From Sphingobacterium sp. SRCM116780 (lineage in GTDB: Bacteria; Bacteroidota; Bacteroidia; Sphingobacteriales; Sphingobacteriaceae): 64,000 nt of DNA. The notes beneath the pieces were generated by a model. It was given only the letters and a program-made list of their open reading frames with translations. It did no database searches and was not told the DNA's origin. Made by a program: the position numbers and the translations under genes. The stretch is taken from the NCBI RefSeq assembly GCF_021442025.1, contig NZ_CP090446.1:1984001-2048000 (forward strand). The letters are read 5' to 3'. Positions within the stretch are counted from its first letter, which is position 1; each line of letters starts with the position of its first letter. Below, piece by piece: positions 37,092 through 47,373 of the stretch.

Positions 37092-38159
37092 TTATTTGTG
37101 TAATTCTTCAAACTCTTTCATCGCATCTACCAAAGCATTGATACTTGTAATCGACAATGCATTGTATATAGACGCTCTAAAACCACCTACTGAACGATGA
37201 CCTTTGATACCAATAAGCTCACGCTCTTTTGATAAAGCCAAAAACTCTGCTTCTAATTCTGCAGAATCCATAATAAAAGTGACATTCATGCGAGAACGAT
37301 CTTCCACAACAGCAGTTCCCTTAAAGAAAGGATTGCGGTCAATTTCATCATATAAAGTACGTGCTTTAATGATATTTTCTTGTTCGATTACCGATACACC
37401 GCCTTTCGCTTTCAACCAACGTAGATTTAATAAGGATACGTAAATTGAAAATACTGGAGGCGTGTTATACATTGATCCAGCAGCTATATGAGCCGAATAA
37501 TCTAAAATAGAAGGTATGACACGACCTGTTTTACCTAAAATCTCATCTTTCACAATCACTAATGTAGCGCCTGCAGGGCCCATATTTTTTTGCGCTCCGG
37601 CATAGATAAGATCAAAATCAGAAACAGTTATCTGACGGCTAAAAATATCGGAAGACATATCAACCACAACAGGAACATTTGAAGCTGGAACATCAAATAC
37701 TTCGGTGCCATAAATCGTATTATTTGACGTATAATGAAAATAAGCTGCATCAGCAGGAACGGTTACATTTTTAGGAATGTAAGTGTAATTTTTATCACTT
37801 GATGAAGCAATCACTTCGACTTGACCTATTTTTTTTGCTTCTTTAGCAGCTTTTGTAGCCCAAACACCTGTATCTAAATAAGCAGCTTTACCACCCTCAG
37901 GCAATAAATTCATCGCAACCATGGCAAATTGTAAACTTGCACCACCCTGTAAAAACAAAATGGAATATCCCTGAGGTACATTTAACAATTCGCGAACCAA
38001 TTTTATTGCTTCATCCAGTACAGCTTCGAATTCTTTGGAACGGTGCGAAATTTCTAAAATTGATAAACCTGTATTATTAAAATCAATTACAGCTTGTGAA
38101 GCTTCTTGAAAAACTTCCTTTGGCAGAATGCAAGGACCTGCTCCAAAATTATGTTTCAT
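37092..38159 (-). CDS. serC: Phosphoserine aminotransferase
   Basis: A 355-residue class V PLP aminotransferase for the second step of serine synthesis. MKHNFGAGPCILP at the N-terminus, ISHRSKEFEAV, LFLQGGASLQFAMVAMNLL and the PLP lysine in YAGAQKNMGPAGATLVIVK are all SerC signatures. ATG at 38159. First gene of the serC-serA unit. Confidence 0.95.
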   Translation of the reverse strand: MKHNFGAGPCILPKEVFQEASQAVIDFNNTGLSILEISHRSKEFEAVLDEAIKLVRELLNVPQGYSILFLQGGASLQFAMVAMNLLPEGGKAAYLDTGVWATKAAKEAKKIGQVEVIASSSDKNYTYIPKNVTVPADAAYFHYTSNNTIYGTEVFDVPASNVPVVVDMSSDIFSRQITVSDFDLIYAGAQKNMGPAGATLVIVKDEILGKTGRVIPSILDYSAHIAAGSMYNTPPVFSIYVSLLNLRWLKAKGGVSVIEQENIIKARTLYDEIDRNPFFKGTAVVEDRSRMNVTFIMDSAELEAEFLALSKERELIGIKGHRSVGGFRASIYNALSITSINALVDAMKEFEELHK

Positions 38160-38361
38160 CGATATATAGTTTGTTTTTTAATAGCTTTTTTTAATTCCTT
38201 TAAGCAATCGTTTGATTACGAATGCACAAAGGTACAAGAATTCTTGTTTAAATTTCAAGAAAAAATCAATTTTAATGAAATTAACAAAATACTAATAGCA
38301 AAATAATAAAAATATCCTATTAAATAGAATGAAATTGATTAAAAATGATATTAACAGTGAG

Positions 38362-38619
38362 TTACAGTAAGATAACTTTCCAGGCTTGCAAGACTTGATT
38401 ATTTTTTAATAATTCTTTTGCATAAAGCTGTAGATGAATAGTACGACTATTTTCGTCTCCGATAAATGCATTTAATAAATCGTAAACCTCAGGTTCATCT
38501 CTGATGGCATCAATTTCTCTATCGGAAGGTAATTGGTCGGTCGTAAGGAGTAACTGTAATTCGGCATCACTGAAAACAGAAGATTCTTTTAGAAATGTAG
38601 GAAAATCTGAAAATTGCAT
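38362..38619 (-). CDS. Small conserved hypothetical protein
   Basis: An 85-residue acidic helical protein starting at ATG 38619 (MQFSDFPTFLKESSVF). An in-frame ATG 11 codons upstream lies inside the terminator hairpin 38626-38663, so the shorter start is better. Repeated Leu/Glu/Asp pattern (LLTTDQLPSDREIDAIRDEPEVYDLL) suggests a single small domain. No family is recognised. It lies between serC and icd on the same strand but is separated from icd by a terminator. Confidence 0.6.
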   Translation of the reverse strand: MQFSDFPTFLKESSVFSDAELQLLLTTDQLPSDREIDAIRDEPEVYDLLNAFIGDENSRTIHLQLYAKELLKNNQVLQAWKVILL

Positions 38620-38625
38620 ATAAAA

Positions 38626-38663
38626 AAAGCTGATCCTTAAATTAAATTTCAAAGATCAGCTTT
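38626..38663 (-). terminator. Terminator of icd
   Basis: Arms AAAGCTGATC (38626-38635) and GATCAGCTTT (38654-38663), T-run on the minus strand. It is just upstream of the small gene at 38619. Confidence 0.65.
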
Positions 38664-38686
38664 ATCGATGGAATTAAGAATTGTTT

Positions 38687-39949
38687 TTACAACTTTTCAA
38701 TGATACGATCGGCAAATTCACTTGTCTTCACAAGGGTTGCTTCTTCCATTAAATTATAAAAATCAACTGTAACTGTTTTCGCCTTTATGGTATCCCCTAA
38801 TGCTTTCACAATCGCATCAGCTGCTTCTTGCCAACCCATATATTCGAACATCATCACACCACTCAAAATAACAGATGAAGGATTCATCGTATTTGTATTC
38901 GCAAAACGAGGAGCTGTTCCATGCGTTGCTTCAAACACAGCATGACCTGTATTGTAATTAATATTCGCACCAGGAGCAATCCCTATACCACCCACTATTG
39001 CAGCTAAAGCATCCGAAATATAATCACCATTTAAATTAAGTGTAGCAATAACGGAATAATCACGAGGGTTTAACAAAATCTGTTGTAAGAAATTATCAGC
39101 GATTACATCTTTGATCAAGATCCGACCAGCGGCCAAAGCTTGTTTCTGTTCCTGATTGGCAGCCTCTTCTCCTTTTTCTTCTTTTGTCCGTTCCCATTGT
39201 CCCCAAGTATAGGTCTGATTTGCAAATTCTGCTTCTGCAAGTTCATATCCCCAATTCTTAAAAGCACCTTCTGTGAACTTCATGATATTACCCTTGTGAA
39301 CCAAAGTTACAGAGGGTAATTTATGTGTTATTGCATGTTCAATAGCCGTTCTAATCAGTCGTTTAGAACCTTTTTCTGAAACAAGTTTGATCCCAACACC
39401 CGTATCATTTGAAAAGTTATAATCCACGTGAAGATTTTGCTTTAAAAAGTCTTGAATCTTCGTCGCGTCCTCCGTTCCTGCAGCAAATTCTATCCCAGCA
39501 TAAATATCTTCTGTATTTTCTCTAAAAATGACCATATTGACATATTCCGGGTGCTTAACAGGAGAAGGAACACCTTCGTACCATATAGTAGGACGTTGAC
39601 AGACAAACAAATCCAGCTCTTTACGTAAAGCAACATTTAAGGAACGAATACCACCCCCAATTGGAGTCGTCAAAGGCCCCTTTATACCCACTAAATATTC
39701 TTTCAATATGGTTAGTGTTTCTTCGGGTAGCCAGTCTCCGGTCTCATTAAATGCCTTTTCTCCAGCTAAAACTTCTCTCCATTCAATTTTCCTTTTACCC
39801 ACGTAAACCTTTTCTACCGCTCGATCAAATACCCGAACAGATGCATTCCAGATATCTGGTCCGATACCATCCCCTATAATAAACGGAATAATGGGTTGGT
39901 CTGGAACTTGTAACGATCCATGAGCTGATTTTGTTATTTTATTCGCCAT
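38687..39949 (-). CDS. icd: NADP-dependent isocitrate dehydrogenase
   Basis: A 420-residue TCA-cycle enzyme, from ATG 39949 ([34 protein letters not shown]); the earlier ATG at 39988 would overlap the neighbouring antiporter gene. [49 protein letters not shown] and [22 protein letters not shown] mark the isocitrate/isopropylmalate dehydrogenase family. Length and sequence fit the bacterial NADP form (about 415-420). The antiporter gene ends 10 bases upstream on the same strand. Confidence 0.93.
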   Translation of the reverse strand: MANKITKSAHGSLQVPDQPIIPFIIGDGIGPDIWNASVRVFDRAVEKVYVGKRKIEWREVLAGEKAFNETGDWLPEETLTILKEYLVGIKGPLTTPIGGGIRSLNVALRKELDLFVCQRPTIWYEGVPSPVKHPEYVNMVIFRENTEDIYAGIEFAAGTEDATKIQDFLKQNLHVDYNFSNDTGVGIKLVSEKGSKRLIRTAIEHAITHKLPSVTLVHKGNIMKFTEGAFKNWGYELAEAEFANQTYTWGQWERTKEEKGEEAANQEQKQALAAGRILIKDVIADNFLQQILLNPRDYSVIATLNLNGDYISDALAAIVGGIGIAPGANINYNTGHAVFEATHGTAPRFANTNTMNPSSVILSGVMMFEYMGWQEAADAIVKALGDTIKAKTVTVDFYNLMEEATLVKTSEFADRIIEKL

Positions 39950-39959
39950 ACTTGAATAT

Positions 39960-42089
39960 CTATTTTTCCTTATTAAACATATTGCCAATTTCCTTACTTA
40001 TTTTTCTAAAAATTGGTGCAGCCTGTACATCCTCATATTCATCGATATGTTGATTATCGATACGACTCGGAAATACCAAAACCACATTTTCATGCTGATG
40101 AATCTTTTCCAATTTCTTTGCCAAACCATCTAAAGAACTCCGATAAGATACTTCTCCGTATCGCGAAGAAACATAAAATAATAAGGCATTATCTTCTCTA
40201 AAATGAATTAAACCTTGTATATTATCCCAATTGTCATAAATTCTAAAATCTACTGGAACTGAATTTTTTATTTCAGCTAGGTATTCTTTTGTTGCTAATT
40301 CAGTTCTTCCATCACAAACAAAAGTGACTAAAATAGTAAGCTCTTGTCCTAATTTAAGCACTTTTTCTACCCAGTATTCAAAACCAAATTCTGATTCTGC
40401 CAAAGGTGGGGCAAAAACAATAATTTTTTTATGCGAAATAAATGGTTTTTTAAATTGACACATCATCACGTTGGCAGAAGTACGATTTAAAATACTCTCT
40501 GTCTTTTCCCCAACTATTTTATCAACAAAATTCGTTGCACTTGGCCAGCCTAAAATAATACAATCTGCCATTATATCTCTGGCACTGCGGCTAATTCCAC
40601 TAGCAATATTAAAATCGATAGTCGTTGCTATATTTACTTCCGTTTCACTCCCTGAGGCATACTTCACGATATTATCCAAGTTTTTACGAGCAGTTGCCAT
40701 GTTCTTTTCCGCTTGTTCGTTATCCTTTACAACGGATACAATATTAATAGGATGATGCGATTTTTTACTCTTCATCATCGTTGCAAAGTCTAAAATAGAC
40801 TGCATGTTTTCCATGTTAGCCAACGGGATCAAAATATGTTCATCATGCTCTTTCACAATATTAATATGGGAATCATCTTGATCTCCATCCAAAACGATTT
40901 TTTTAGAAGCTCCTTCTGTCACAATCGTCGCGACGATACAAGTTACTAAAATCAATAAGATCGTTCCGTTCAATACACTTTCATCGATAATGCCATTTTT
41001 ATGACCAACCATGATAACTGCCAACGTCGCCGCTGCATGTGAGCTACTGAGTCCAAAAATAACATTACGTTGACCTTTAGTATACTTAAAAACAAATTGT
41101 GTCACTCGAGCAGCACTCCATTTTCCAATTATAGCCACTACGGTTAACGTAGCTGCAACAATTAAAGCTTCAGGACCATGTAAAAGTACACTAACATCAA
41201 CAATCATCCCTACACTGATCAAGAAGAATGGGATAAAAATGGCATTCCCAATAAATTCAATTCGATTCATTAAAGCCGAAGAATGAGGGATAAGCTTATT
41301 TAAGGCCAAACCTGCCACGAATGCACCTATTATAGGTTCTAAACCTGCTATTTCAGATAAAAAAGCTGCAAAAAAAACAATCGCTAAAATGAAAATGTAG
41401 TGAGAAGTCTTTTCACTTTCAATTTTTTCAAAAAACCATTTGGCAATTCGAGGAATAATACCAAACATAATAAAGAGAAAGATCGCAAAAGATATACCCA
41501 ATGTCACCCAAAACTCTTGTCCGATATTACCCTGAGCAGCACCAGTAATCACAGCAAGAATAATCAGAACAGCTGTATCGGTCAGGATTGTCCCTCCAAT
41601 AGTAATGGCAACAGCTTCATTTTTAGAAATACCATAACTATTCACAATTGGGTAAGACACCAATGTATGGGTAGCAAACATACTTGAAATCAATATACTC
41701 GCTAATATGCCATAATTTAAAAAATAATAACAGACAGGAAAGCCAATGGCTATGGGGATGATAAAAGTAAAAAAGCCAAAAAGGAAGCTTTTATGTTTCG
41801 TTTTTTTAAACTCATTCATATCCAGCTCCAAACCAGCAATGAACATGATATAAAGCAAGCCTATTGTTGAAAATAAATCTACTGCTGAGTTTTTTTCTAA
41901 CCAATTTAAACCATGTGGGCCGATAATAACACCAGAAATAATCAAACCTATAATTCCTGGAACCTTTATCGATCGCAATAAAATTGGCGATAATAAGATG
42001 ATAACAAGTACAAGCGCGAAAATAAGTACTGGACTTTTTAAAGGAGCTTCGAAAGCATGCGATAAGTGATCTAATACGTTTCTATTCAT
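39960..42089 (-). CDS. Kef-type cation:proton antiporter with C-terminal USP-like domain
   Basis: A 709-residue CPA2-family antiporter. Residues about 18-390 hold some 12 membrane helices, including [54 protein letters not shown] and [11 protein letters not shown]. Residues about 400-700 form a cytoplasmic universal-stress-protein-like segment ([36 protein letters not shown]). Such proteins exchange K+ or Na+ for H+ across the inner membrane. The USP part suggests ligand control. It may be co-transcribed with icd, 10 bases downstream. Confidence 0.88.
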   Translation of the reverse strand: MNRNVLDHLSHAFEAPLKSPVLIFALVLVIILLSPILLRSIKVPGIIGLIISGVIIGPHGLNWLEKNSAVDLFSTIGLLYIMFIAGLELDMNEFKKTKHKSFLFGFFTFIIPIAIGFPVCYYFLNYGILASILISSMFATHTLVSYPIVNSYGISKNEAVAITIGGTILTDTAVLIILAVITGAAQGNIGQEFWVTLGISFAIFLFIMFGIIPRIAKWFFEKIESEKTSHYIFILAIVFFAAFLSEIAGLEPIIGAFVAGLALNKLIPHSSALMNRIEFIGNAIFIPFFLISVGMIVDVSVLLHGPEALIVAATLTVVAIIGKWSAARVTQFVFKYTKGQRNVIFGLSSSHAAATLAVIMVGHKNGIIDESVLNGTILLILVTCIVATIVTEGASKKIVLDGDQDDSHINIVKEHDEHILIPLANMENMQSILDFATMMKSKKSHHPINIVSVVKDNEQAEKNMATARKNLDNIVKYASGSETEVNIATTIDFNIASGISRSARDIMADCIILGWPSATNFVDKIVGEKTESILNRTSANVMMCQFKKPFISHKKIIVFAPPLAESEFGFEYWVEKVLKLGQELTILVTFVCDGRTELATKEYLAEIKNSVPVDFRIYDNWDNIQGLIHFREDNALLFYVSSRYGEVSYRSSLDGLAKKLEKIHQHENVVLVFPSRIDNQHIDEYEDVQAAPIFRKISKEIGNMFNKEK

Positions 42090-42202
42090 AGATATATAAA
42101 GCTAATTCAAGTACACATTTGAAAAGAATTACTGATAAAAGTTCTTCTCTCAAACTTCTAAAAGTAAAATATTTATTCCGAAACCACAATTAAACCCTCA
42201 AA

Positions 42203-43423
42203 TTATTTGAAAGAAATCGCTTTAATTGGGCTGATTTTGGTAATCAATAAAGAAGGAATAAACAAGGCTAACATACCAATCAACATCAAAGATATATTAA
42301 TCAAAATGACATCCGTCCACAAAAGTTTCACAGCGACATAAGAGATATAATACGTCTGTTCATCCAGTTTGAAGAAATGGGCATGATATTGAAAGAAATA
42401 AAGGCTTAGACCGAGTAAATTGCCTATAATAACACCTAAACCAATTAAGTACAAGGCATTATACATAAACACTCTTCTGACTCCGTTATTATGAAAACCC
42501 AATGCTTTCAGAATCCCAATCATCGAAGTTCTTTCTAGAATCGTAATGAGTAAAGCTGAAACCATATTAATGATGGCAACAAGTGTTACTAACACGAAAA
42601 TAACCTTCGTATTCATATCCAATAGATCCAACCACTGAAATATATCAGGTACTTGATCTCGAATACTGACCGCCTGCATATCCACAGGAAGTTCATCTTC
42701 AATTTGACTAGTCGTCTGATTCAATTGTGTAAAATCGTGAATGCGCACTTCATAACCTCCAACCGCTGTGCTATCCAAATTATTAAGTCTTCTGATCAGA
42801 TTTAAAGAACCGATAACATATATTTTATCGAGTTCTTCTGAACCAGAATTATAGATTCCCTTAATTTCAAATTTTCTTTTTCGGATTGGTTGTTGAACAA
42901 AATACATGATGAAGTCATCACCGACTTTCAACATTAATCTATTGGCAAGATATTTTGAGACCAAAATCTGTTCTCCTGACCCCTGATCTGCTTTAAAATT
43001 AATGGTATCACCTGCCACCAATATTGTCTTTAAATACGATTGATCGTAACAAGAGTCTAATCCCTTTAGCAACACCCCTTCTACTTCATCATTTACGTTA
43101 ATAATTCCAGCTTTTGTAGCAAAGGAATAAATTGAAGCAACATTAGATTGTTTTTTCAATTTGTTTAACTGGGTTGTATCCAAACTGATCGGAGAATTTT
43201 CATATGCATTATTCAAATCATAACGCAAGACCATGACATCTCCAAAAAAACCACGCTGTTTTCCAGTGATCTCTGACTTAAATCCTCTTAATACAGCAAC
43301 AGAAAGAATGATTGCCGCAATAGCTAAAGCAATTGCCCCAACAGTAATGCGTACAATCAATTTAGAAAAAGTTCTTTTTCCTAAAAATGTGATTCTCTTG
43401 GCTAAAAAGTATGGAAAATTCAA
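42203..43423 (-). CDS. LolC/LolE-type ABC transporter permease (TTG start)
   Basis: A 406-residue MacB/FtsX-type permease. N-terminal helix (VRITVGAIALAIAAIILSVAVLRGF), a periplasmic domain of about 220 residues and three C-terminal helices (VIFVLVTLVAIINMVSALLITILE, NALYLIGLGVIIGNLLGLSLYF, INISLMLIGMLALFIPSLLI). ERTSMIGILKALGF is the coupling helix. Probable role: release of lipoproteins from the inner membrane; no ATPase or second permease gene is adjacent. The start codon is TTG at 43423: the upstream frame stops two codons earlier and the next ATG is about 65 codons inside. Confidence 0.85.
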   Translation of the reverse strand: MNFPYFLAKRITFLGKRTFSKLIVRITVGAIALAIAAIILSVAVLRGFKSEITGKQRGFFGDVMVLRYDLNNAYENSPISLDTTQLNKLKKQSNVASIYSFATKAGIINVNDEVEGVLLKGLDSCYDQSYLKTILVAGDTINFKADQGSGEQILVSKYLANRLMLKVGDDFIMYFVQQPIRKRKFEIKGIYNSGSEELDKIYVIGSLNLIRRLNNLDSTAVGGYEVRIHDFTQLNQTTSQIEDELPVDMQAVSIRDQVPDIFQWLDLLDMNTKVIFVLVTLVAIINMVSALLITILERTSMIGILKALGFHNNGVRRVFMYNALYLIGLGVIIGNLLGLSLYFFQYHAHFFKLDEQTYYISYVAVKLLWTDVILINISLMLIGMLALFIPSLLITKISPIKAISFK

Positions 43424-43441
43424 GCTTTAAATATATTTATG

Positions 43442-43457
43442 TAACTTCGCAAAGTTA
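43442..43457. promoter_or_regulatory. Back-to-back -7 boxes between the permease and fmt
   Basis: TAACTTCG on the plus strand (43442-43449) abuts TAACTTTG on the minus strand (43457-43450), forming the near palindrome TAACTTCGCAAAGTTA. The minus-strand box matches TAnnTTTG exactly and is 26 bases from the TTG start. The plus-strand box is weaker and further from fmt. Confidence 0.4.
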
Positions 43458-43534
43458 AAAAAAAATGTGAATCAGCCTATTTTATTCCTGCTGTTTGCAT
43501 CATAATCTATCAAAATATAACGAGATAATAGTAT

Positions 43535-44452
43535 ATGCGTATAATTTTCATGGGAACCCCAGACTTTGCCGTAGCTTCTTTAGATGCTCTTATTCAATCG
43601 GGAGAAAATGTTGTTGCTGTAGTCACTGCTCCGGACAAGCCAGCTGGTCGTGGTCAGAAACTTCATCAATCTGCAGTAAAAGTATATGCAGAAGCGCATC
43701 ATATTCCTGTATTACAGCCCATAAAATTAAAAGACCCTGCTTTTTTGGAAGAACTAAAATCTTATCAAGCTGATTTACAAATTGTCGTTGCGTTTCGAAT
43801 GTTACCCGAATTAGTTTGGAGCATGCCTATTCATGGAACAATCAATGTACATGCATCCCTACTCCCACAGTATAGAGGAGCAGCACCGATCAATCATGCC
43901 GTTATCAATGGCGAAAAGGTAACTGGTGTTTCTACTTTTCTTTTGCAACACGAAATTGACACTGGGAATATCCTATTATCTGATCAAGTAACCATTGAAG
44001 AGGAGGACACCGCCGGAATATTACATGATAAATTAATGGTGGCTGGCGCTCAACTTTTACTCAAGACTATTGAAGGATTAAAAAACAACAATCTGAGTCC
44101 AACCCCACAAAGCACGTTGATTCCAGAAAGTGAGCTAAAACATGCGCCTAAAATATTTAAAGAAAACTGTCAAATAGATTGGAACCAAGACATTGATCGT
44201 ATTTACAATCTTATTCGTGGTCTAAGCCCTTACCCAGCAGCATTTACAAGCTTAAACAATAAAACGGTGAAATTATATACGGTGACAAAAGAATACACAG
44301 CTCCGGATATAGCAACTGGAGATTATAAAACAGATGAGAAGACTTATCTTAAATTCGCTGGAAACAATGGGTATATCCATGTTTCATCATTACAAATAGA
44401 AGGCAAGAAAAAAATGCAAATCGTTGAATTTTTAAGAGGTTACAGATTTTAA
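43535..44452 (+). CDS. fmt: Methionyl-tRNA formyltransferase
   Basis: A 305-residue enzyme that formylates initiator Met-tRNA. MRIIFMGTPDFAVASLDAL is the family start; HGTINVHASLLPQYRGAAPINHAVINGE holds the catalytic Asn/His; DTAGILHDKLMVAGAQLLLKTI follows, and the C-terminal OB-like domain (KLYTVTKEYTAPDIATGD) is complete. It converges with the small HTH gene, with a four-base overlap of coding ends. Confidence 0.95.
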   Translation: MRIIFMGTPDFAVASLDALIQSGENVVAVVTAPDKPAGRGQKLHQSAVKVYAEAHHIPVLQPIKLKDPAFLEELKSYQADLQIVVAFRMLPELVWSMPIHGTINVHASLLPQYRGAAPINHAVINGEKVTGVSTFLLQHEIDTGNILLSDQVTIEEEDTAGILHDKLMVAGAQLLLKTIEGLKNNNLSPTPQSTLIPESELKHAPKIFKENCQIDWNQDIDRIYNLIRGLSPYPAAFTSLNNKTVKLYTVTKEYTAPDIATGDYKTDEKTYLKFAGNNGYIHVSSLQIEGKKKMQIVEFLRGYRF

Positions 44453-44655
44453 TCCTCTATATATTCCATTAAATCTGAAGGCTGACATTGTAAAGCCTTA
44501 CAAATAGAAGCCAAAGTATCTAATCGTAATGCTTTGGCTTTTTGATTTTTTATAATTGAAAGGTTTGACAACGTAATACCTACCTTAGCACTTAAATCGT
44601 TCAATGACATTTTACGATCTCTCATAACTTTGTCCAAGTGAATAGTAATTGGCAT
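44449..44655 (-). CDS. Small Cro/CI-type HTH regulator (YozG-like)
   Basis: A 68-residue protein made of a single HTH_3/Xre domain: HLDKVMRDRKMSLNDLSAKVGITLSNLSIIKNQKAKALRLDTLASICKALQCQPSDLMEYIE. The size and the end (QPSDLMEY) match the YozG/YdaS-like small regulators, which usually sit beside a DUF2975 membrane gene; no such gene is adjacent here. Target unknown. Its 3' end overlaps that of fmt. Confidence 0.8.
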   Translation of the reverse strand: MPITIHLDKVMRDRKMSLNDLSAKVGITLSNLSIIKNQKAKALRLDTLASICKALQCQPSDLMEYIED

Positions 44656-45032
44656 AATTTAAATTATAATATTTATTGGTTAACATTCGAAAGTATAAAA
44701 AGGTTTTATCAAAATAAAATCATTTTTAGGCCCTCTCAAATTTATTCTTTTTTTATTTAAAACTTTTCATTTGGTTTATAATCTTTCGTATAAATAAATA
44801 TTGAAATTAAACCATATTCATTTACAACAGATTACAAATAAATATATAATTTCCAACAATAATATAATTAAAAATCAATGCTTTTGGAATAATTTTTGCT
44901 TGTAGAAAAATTAAATAAAAATCCTCATAACCAATCACATATACAAATGAATTGGCAATAAATATAAAAATAAGTCGTTTTATTTTTGTACTTTTGCAAA
45001 CATTTCAGAGAAGAAAGGTATTAATATAATTA
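44656..45032. other. Intergenic region ahead of the primary sigma factor gene
   Basis: 377 AT-rich bases with no gene. TACTTTTG at 44989-44996 matches the -7 consensus and lies 36 bases before the sigma factor ATG, so it is the probable promoter core. No clean -33 TTG is seen at the standard spacing. The left end must also hold the promoter of the small HTH gene. Confidence 0.6.
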
Positions 45033-45893
45033 ATGAGACAGCTCAAAATCACACAATCGATTACCAACCGTGAGTCACAGTCACTAGACAAATACTTACA
45101 CGAAATTGGTAAAGTAGACTTAATCACAGCAGAAGAAGAAGTTGAATTAGCTCAACGTATCCGTGAAGGCGATCAAGTTGCATTGGAGAAATTAACTAAA
45201 ACTAACTTACGTTTCGTCGTATCTGTAGCAAAACAATATCAAAATCAAGGATTAACCTTAGGCGATTTAATCAACGAAGGTAACTTGGGCCTCATTAAGG
45301 CAGCAAAACGTTTTGATGAGACAAAAGGTTTTAAGTTTATCTCTTATGCGGTATGGTGGATTCGTCAATCTATTCTTCAAGCTATTGCAGAGCAATCTCG
45401 TATTGTACGTTTACCTTTGAACCAAGTCGGTTCATTAAGTAAAATTAGTAAAGCTTTCTCTAAATTAGAACAAGAATATGAACGCGAACCTTCACCAGAA
45501 GAACTTGCAGAAATTCTTGAAACAACAGTCGATAAAGTATCGGACACATTAAGTAATTCAGGTAGACATGTATCTATGGATGCACCATTCGTGCAAGGGG
45601 AAGAAAATACCCTATTAGATGTATTAGAGAATCATGACCCTGAAACAGACAGTTCCCTTATCGATGAATCTTTATCTGAAGAAATCAAACGTTCATTAGC
45701 AACCTTAACAGAACGCGAAAGAGAAATAATTGTTTTATTCTTTGGCCTTGGTTCAAATCATCAATTATCATTAGAAGAAATTGGTGAGAAATTCAGCTTA
45801 ACACGTGAACGTGTTCGTCAGATTAAAGATAAAGCTTTACAACGCTTACGTCATACGTCTCGTAGCAAAATCTTAAAATCTTATTTAGGTTAA
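45033..45893 (+). CDS. rpoD: Primary (housekeeping) RNA polymerase sigma factor
   Basis: A 286-residue sigma-70 protein. Region 1.2 ([27 protein letters not shown]), regions 2.1-2.4 ([58 protein letters not shown]), region 3 and region 4 ([29 protein letters not shown]) are complete. Region 1.1 and the non-conserved insert of proteobacterial RpoD are missing; this short form is the housekeeping sigma of Bacteroidetes (SigABfr type). It directs transcription from TTG/TAnnTTTG promoters. Monocistronic, with a terminator after it. Confidence 0.95.
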   Translation: MRQLKITQSITNRESQSLDKYLHEIGKVDLITAEEEVELAQRIREGDQVALEKLTKTNLRFVVSVAKQYQNQGLTLGDLINEGNLGLIKAAKRFDETKGFKFISYAVWWIRQSILQAIAEQSRIVRLPLNQVGSLSKISKAFSKLEQEYEREPSPEELAEILETTVDKVSDTLSNSGRHVSMDAPFVQGEENTLLDVLENHDPETDSSLIDESLSEEIKRSLATLTEREREIIVLFFGLGSNHQLSLEEIGEKFSLTRERVRQIKDKALQRLRHTSRSKILKSYLG

Positions 45894-45916
45894 TAGTATT
45901 TACAGTATTTTTTCAG

Positions 45917-45939
45917 ATGCGCAGCCAAAAACTGCGCAT
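45917..45939 (+). terminator. Terminator of the sigma factor gene
   Basis: Arms ATGCGCAG (45917-45924) and CTGCGCAT (45932-45939), loop CCAAAAA, followed by TTTTT. It starts 24 bases after the stop. Confidence 0.8.
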
Positions 45940-45943
45940 TTTT

Positions 45944-46718
45944 CATTTCTTATTATCAACAGAAATATACATTCTGAATGATGGACTCCTAACAAAGATA
46001 AAAGCGATATTCATCTACAAGAAATATTGCAAAATCAAATAAAGCAATATTAACCCACAGGAAATACAACACAACTATTGTAACAACAAACACTTGTCAA
46101 TACATCAAGACAAATCACCTCCTCTCATTCAGCTTCGAGATAGCTACTAAGCTACTTTTTAACCGCTCTAGCGAATGATCTTCATTAAGAGCAAATGAAT
46201 ATCGGTTAAAAAACAACCAAACTAGAGCACTCCTTTTTAGTTCCTTAATACGGAAGCTGGATATTGATGTAAAAACTGATCATTATGAAACCTTTTCCTA
46301 ACCTTATTCGTACCTTATTCTAACCACCTTCGGAGTTTTACCACGGCTGGAACGCTCTTTTACCGCTGTTGCACCGCTCTTTTCGCGTTGCAGGTGTGTA
46401 AAACAGTGATGCACAGGTGGTGCAAAGGCGTTGGGAGTTAGAAGAAAGTCCGAAGTTGGTTAGAAGTTGATATAGATTAAGCACGAATTGCATTCCTGTA
46501 CTGAACTTTACTTAGCATAGAAAAATAAAAGCACTATAGATGAAATATATTTTTTATAAAAGTAATTTTTTTATAAAAACATACAACGTTAAAATAGACG
46601 TGAAAAATAAAATTATTTATAAGAAACAAAACGTTGAATTTGTATATTGTATCAATTTTAATAAAACAATAAAGATTAAAACAGCAGTTGTATGAAAACT
46701 TTTAATAATTAAGTCAGT
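45944..46718. other. Long non-coding region with nested inverted repeats
   Basis: 775 bases with no open frame of note. Two secondary-structure candidates are visible. The first has perfect 10-bp arms TTTTTAACCG (46156-46165) and CGGTTAAAAA (46203-46212). The second is larger: TTCTAACCACCTTCGGAGTT (46318-46337) pairs with AAGTCCGAAGTTGGTTAGAA (46446-46465) at 18 of 20 positions, and inner segments such as TTGCACC/GGTGCAA and AACGC/GCGTT extend it. The 46330-46450 core is GC-richer than its surroundings, with repeated 'CCGCTCTTTT'-like words. A promoter for the RDD gene must lie near 46690. It could be a structured RNA or a non-autonomous repeat. Confidence 0.55.
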
Positions 46719-47360
46719 ATGCTCATCATATTTGGAACAAAATCAATAGGTAAAACGGTTAAATATGGTAATTTCCACTGTCCTCGCTGTCAAATGGAAC
46801 GTCCTTATCAATTAAAACAAAACCGCAGGTATTTTTCGCTATTCTTTATTCCTATGATTCCCTTGGAAAAACAGGGAGATACTTTGGAATGCAATTTCTG
46901 CAGAACAGCCTATATACCTGCATCTATATTACCTGCTTCAGAGTACACATCATCTACTTTGAATATCGATGGCTTGACTCATCCATTAGCTTCATTCGGT
47001 CAACGTATTGGTAGTTATTTCATTGATCTTGTCGTATTGATCTTACTTAACTTTCCGTTAGCAACATTGACTACACGTTTTAAAGATTACTTGCCTGAGA
47101 ATTATTTTTTAGTATTTTTACCTGTATGGGCGCTTTACTTCTTCCTGATGGAATGGTTATTGAAAGGAACTTTGGGTAAGAAGATATGTGGCATTAAGAT
47201 TGTTTCAGATACAGAAGGAAAATCTGTTACTATTTTCCAATACCTAATCAGAAGTATCATAAAAACAATTCCGATTATCAACATGATACTCTTCTTTAAT
47301 GACAAACGTAAGGGCTGTCATGATTTTGCAGCCAATACAATTGTGGTTGAAACGAAATAA
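46719..47360 (+). CDS. Zinc-ribbon and RDD-family membrane protein
   Basis: A 213-residue protein. A zinc ribbon opens it: FHCPRCQ (about residue 19) and LECNFCRTAY (about 57) give a CxxC...CxxC knuckle. From about residue 86 the RDD domain follows: ASFGQRIGSYFIDLVVLILL with R and D in the first helix, VFLPVWALYFFLMEWLLKGTLGKKICGIKI, and RSIIKTIPIINMILFF. RDD proteins are membrane proteins of uncertain function; some act in transport. It is just upstream of a DUF4126 gene on the same strand (14-base gap), so they form a membrane-protein pair. Confidence 0.85.
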   Translation: MLIIFGTKSIGKTVKYGNFHCPRCQMERPYQLKQNRRYFSLFFIPMIPLEKQGDTLECNFCRTAYIPASILPASEYTSSTLNIDGLTHPLASFGQRIGSYFIDLVVLILLNFPLATLTTRFKDYLPENYFLVFLPVWALYFFLMEWLLKGTLGKKICGIKIVSDTEGKSVTIFQYLIRSIIKTIPIINMILFFNDKRKGCHDFAANTIVVETK

Positions 47361-47373
47361 CACATTATCTATT

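Noticed and set aside
46318..46465. Insertion sequence
   Set aside because: The arms are inverted and 148 bases apart, but no transposase fragment or target duplication is visible. A structured RNA or short non-autonomous repeat is the alternative retained.
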